Source: Chloroflexota bacterium (GTDB lineage Bacteria; Chloroflexota; Dehalococcoidia; JABGRK01). Taken from it: DNA of 64,000 nucleotides. Numbering within the stretch: the stretch's first letter is position 1; each line of letters opens with the position of its first letter. Both the position numbers and the translations under genes were made by a program. The stretch is from positions 72,621-136,620 of the forward strand of contig JABGRK010000010.1 of assembly GCA_018648325.1 (NCBI GenBank). Reading direction: 5' to 3'. Positions 62,996 to 64,000 of the stretch are shown one piece after another. The notes beneath the pieces were generated by a model that was not told the origin of the DNA, searched no databases, and was given only the letters and a program-made list of their open reading frames with translations.

Positions 62996-63001
62996 TCCCG
63001 G
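62986..63001. terminator. Palindrome/terminator between DtxR-FeoA and lgt
   Basis: CCGGGATTAATCCCGG is a perfect palindrome that folds into a short hairpin, containing the TAA of the DtxR-FeoA gene. It ends two bases before the lgt stop codon, and may stop transcription on either strand. T-tracts are weak. Confidence 0.45.
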
Positions 63002-63002
63002 T

Positions 63003-63872
63003 TTACTTATAATCCTTATGCTGCTCTTTATGCATAACCAAATAAATAAGTATCGGAACGCATACCAACATTATCACCAGCGTAGCTACCTGCGCCTGCT
63101 TTAGTGATCCCAGGTATGGATCGTTTACCCGCAGGAATGTAATCATAAAGCGCCCCAGCGAGTACATAGACAAATACAGCATGTAGGAAACACCCGCTGG
63201 CCGCAGTTTTTTGCGGAAAACCAGAAGCACGGCAAGCACCAGCATATCCCATATAAACTCATATACCGGTGTCGGATGTCCTACATAACTGGCCGACTCT
63301 TGAATCTGCCGATTAGAATGAGTGTACATAAGCCCCCATGGTAACCCGGTCGCGGTGCCCCATGCATCACCGTTTATAAAACAGCCGATTCTGCCAATAG
63401 CCATGCCCAAAATCGAGCCTGGAGCAGCAATGTCAGCGATTCTAACCAGCTTCGTCCAGCTCCACCCGGCTATTCTTGCATATATCATCCCACCAATAGC
63501 TGCGCCAACAACGACTCCCACAATACTGGAGCCCTGCCATATACTAAATATAGCCTTAATATCTCCTGAATATATCTCCCACTGGTCAACAACATGGAAC
63601 ACCCGTGAGAAAACAATGCCCCCAATCATAGCAGCAATGATGGGCCCGGCAAGTATCTCGATTCCATTACCGACTTTATCGGGATTCTGGCCTTTACTGA
63701 TTGCATCTTCCCTGGCAAGCTGAACCGCAAGCCCGGTTTTTTTTGCCAGATATAATGTTAAAGCAAGTCCACCAAGCAATCCCAGAACCACCATAATCCC
63801 GTGCCACTCCAGAGGGTAACGCCCAAACAGCTCCGTAATTCTCGGGTCCATGCTAATAGTTATTGAATTCAT
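63003..63872 (-). CDS. lgt: Prolipoprotein diacylglyceryl transferase
   Basis: A 289-residue membrane enzyme with about seven helices. It transfers diacylglycerol from phosphatidylglycerol to the lipobox Cys. The conserved GRIGCFINGDAWG motif (Lgt signature) and YEFIWDMLVL are present. Start ATG 63872 with AGGCAGGT before it. It shows that lipoproteins are made, consistent with the two lipoprotein genes in this window. Confidence 0.95.
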   Translation of the reverse strand: MNSITISMDPRITELFGRYPLEWHGIMVVLGLLGGLALTLYLAKKTGLAVQLAREDAISKGQNPDKVGNGIEILAGPIIAAMIGGIVFSRVFHVVDQWEIYSGDIKAIFSIWQGSSIVGVVVGAAIGGMIYARIAGWSWTKLVRIADIAAPGSILGMAIGRIGCFINGDAWGTATGLPWGLMYTHSNRQIQESASYVGHPTPVYEFIWDMLVLAVLLVFRKKLRPAGVSYMLYLSMYSLGRFMITFLRVNDPYLGSLKQAQVATLVIMLVCVPILIYLVMHKEQHKDYK

Positions 63873-63882
63873 TTTACCTGCC

Positions 63883-63910
63883 TTGCCTTGATCTCAAACT
63901 ATGCTATAAT
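63883..63910 (+). promoter_or_regulatory. Promoter of tRNA-Ser
   Basis: TTGCCT (63883-63888), a 16-base spacer and TGCTATAAT, an extended -10 with perfect TATAAT (63905-63910). Ends ten bases before the tRNA. Confidence 0.65.
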
Positions 63911-63920
63911 TTTAAATGCC

Positions 63921-64000
63921 GGAGAGGTGTCCGAGAGGTCGATGGTGCCGCTCTCGAAAAGCGGTGTTGCTGTCAAGCAACCGTGGGTTCGAATCCCACC
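63921..64000 (+). tRNA. tRNA-Ser (CGA), truncated by window end
   Basis: Acceptor 5' strand GGAGAGG, anticodon stem CCGCT/AGCGG with loop CTCGAAA (anticodon CGA), a long variable arm with TTGCT...AGCAA, and T-arm GTGGG-TTCGAAT-CCCAC. The 3' acceptor strand lies beyond position 64000. Confidence 0.92.

Overview
The window reads as chromosomal DNA of a free-living bacterium of moderate GC. No rRNA, phage, insertion sequence or CRISPR array is visible. The gene content is mixed: a DnaB/DnaD/DnaC-type primosome, KtrAB potassium uptake, indolepyruvate:ferredoxin oxidoreductase (an anaerobe trait), a MoxR/DUF4350/DUF4129 membrane operon, DtxR- and Fur-type metal regulators, and tRNAs with encoded CCA. 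I infer a Chloroflexota lineage, perhaps Dehalococcoidia-like. This rests on overall protein character and was not tested by any search.

Layout. 26-4811 (minus): a MoxR ATPase operon with two Ig/DUF4129-type or DUF4350-type envelope proteins and two unrecognised membrane proteins. 5140-25125 (plus): a 20 kb surface-polysaccharide locus. It holds all five enzyme families of the UDP-ManNAc(3NAc)A (Wbp-type) pathway, an LpxD-like acyltransferase, a flippase, two polymerase/ligase-like membrane proteins, a Wzz-type chain-length protein, an initiating phosphoglycosyltransferase, two GT4 transferases, a PIG-L/methyltransferase/WbqC module, and a CapD/WbpM dehydratase. 25117-28111 (minus): lepA-hemW. 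28254-28409: tRNA-His and tRNA-Arg with a terminator. 28678-30533: an ABC exporter pair. 30707-32805 (minus): ktrB-ktrA.

32978-36178: a frameshifted TPR lipoprotein gene, a UspA, an unknown protein and a glycerophosphodiesterase. 36217-41783 (minus): an aromatic amino-acid block made of iorA, iorB, an aminotransferase, DAHP synthase and an Lrp regulator. 41941-43978: a GNAT enzyme and an acyl-CoA synthetase. 44066-49663: many small stand-alone genes, two of them broken (a C9 tract in a transglutaminase-like lipoprotein gene and an in-frame amber in a DUF1801 gene), several driven by near-identical extended -10 promoters. 49779-50437: rpsU-yqeY. 50468-54400 (minus): a large single-chain purL. 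54492-58505: a small membrane protein, rplI, dnaB, a DnaD-like gene, and a helicase loader with two complete ATPase modules in one chain.

58634-62995: a Fur regulator followed by an iron-uptake operon in which FeoB is split into a G-protein and a membrane protein with an FTR1 permease between them. It ends with a zinc-ribbon protein and a DtxR-FeoA fusion regulator. 63003-63872 (minus): lgt. 63921-end: a truncated tRNA-Ser.

The most unusual items are the split feoB/FTR1 operon with a good Fur box, the tandem DnaC-like loader, a 53-bp promoter/operator module present twice 410 bp apart, a possible phase-variable poly-C tract, a repeated leaderless promoter layout, and a possible structured RNA at 22883-23066.
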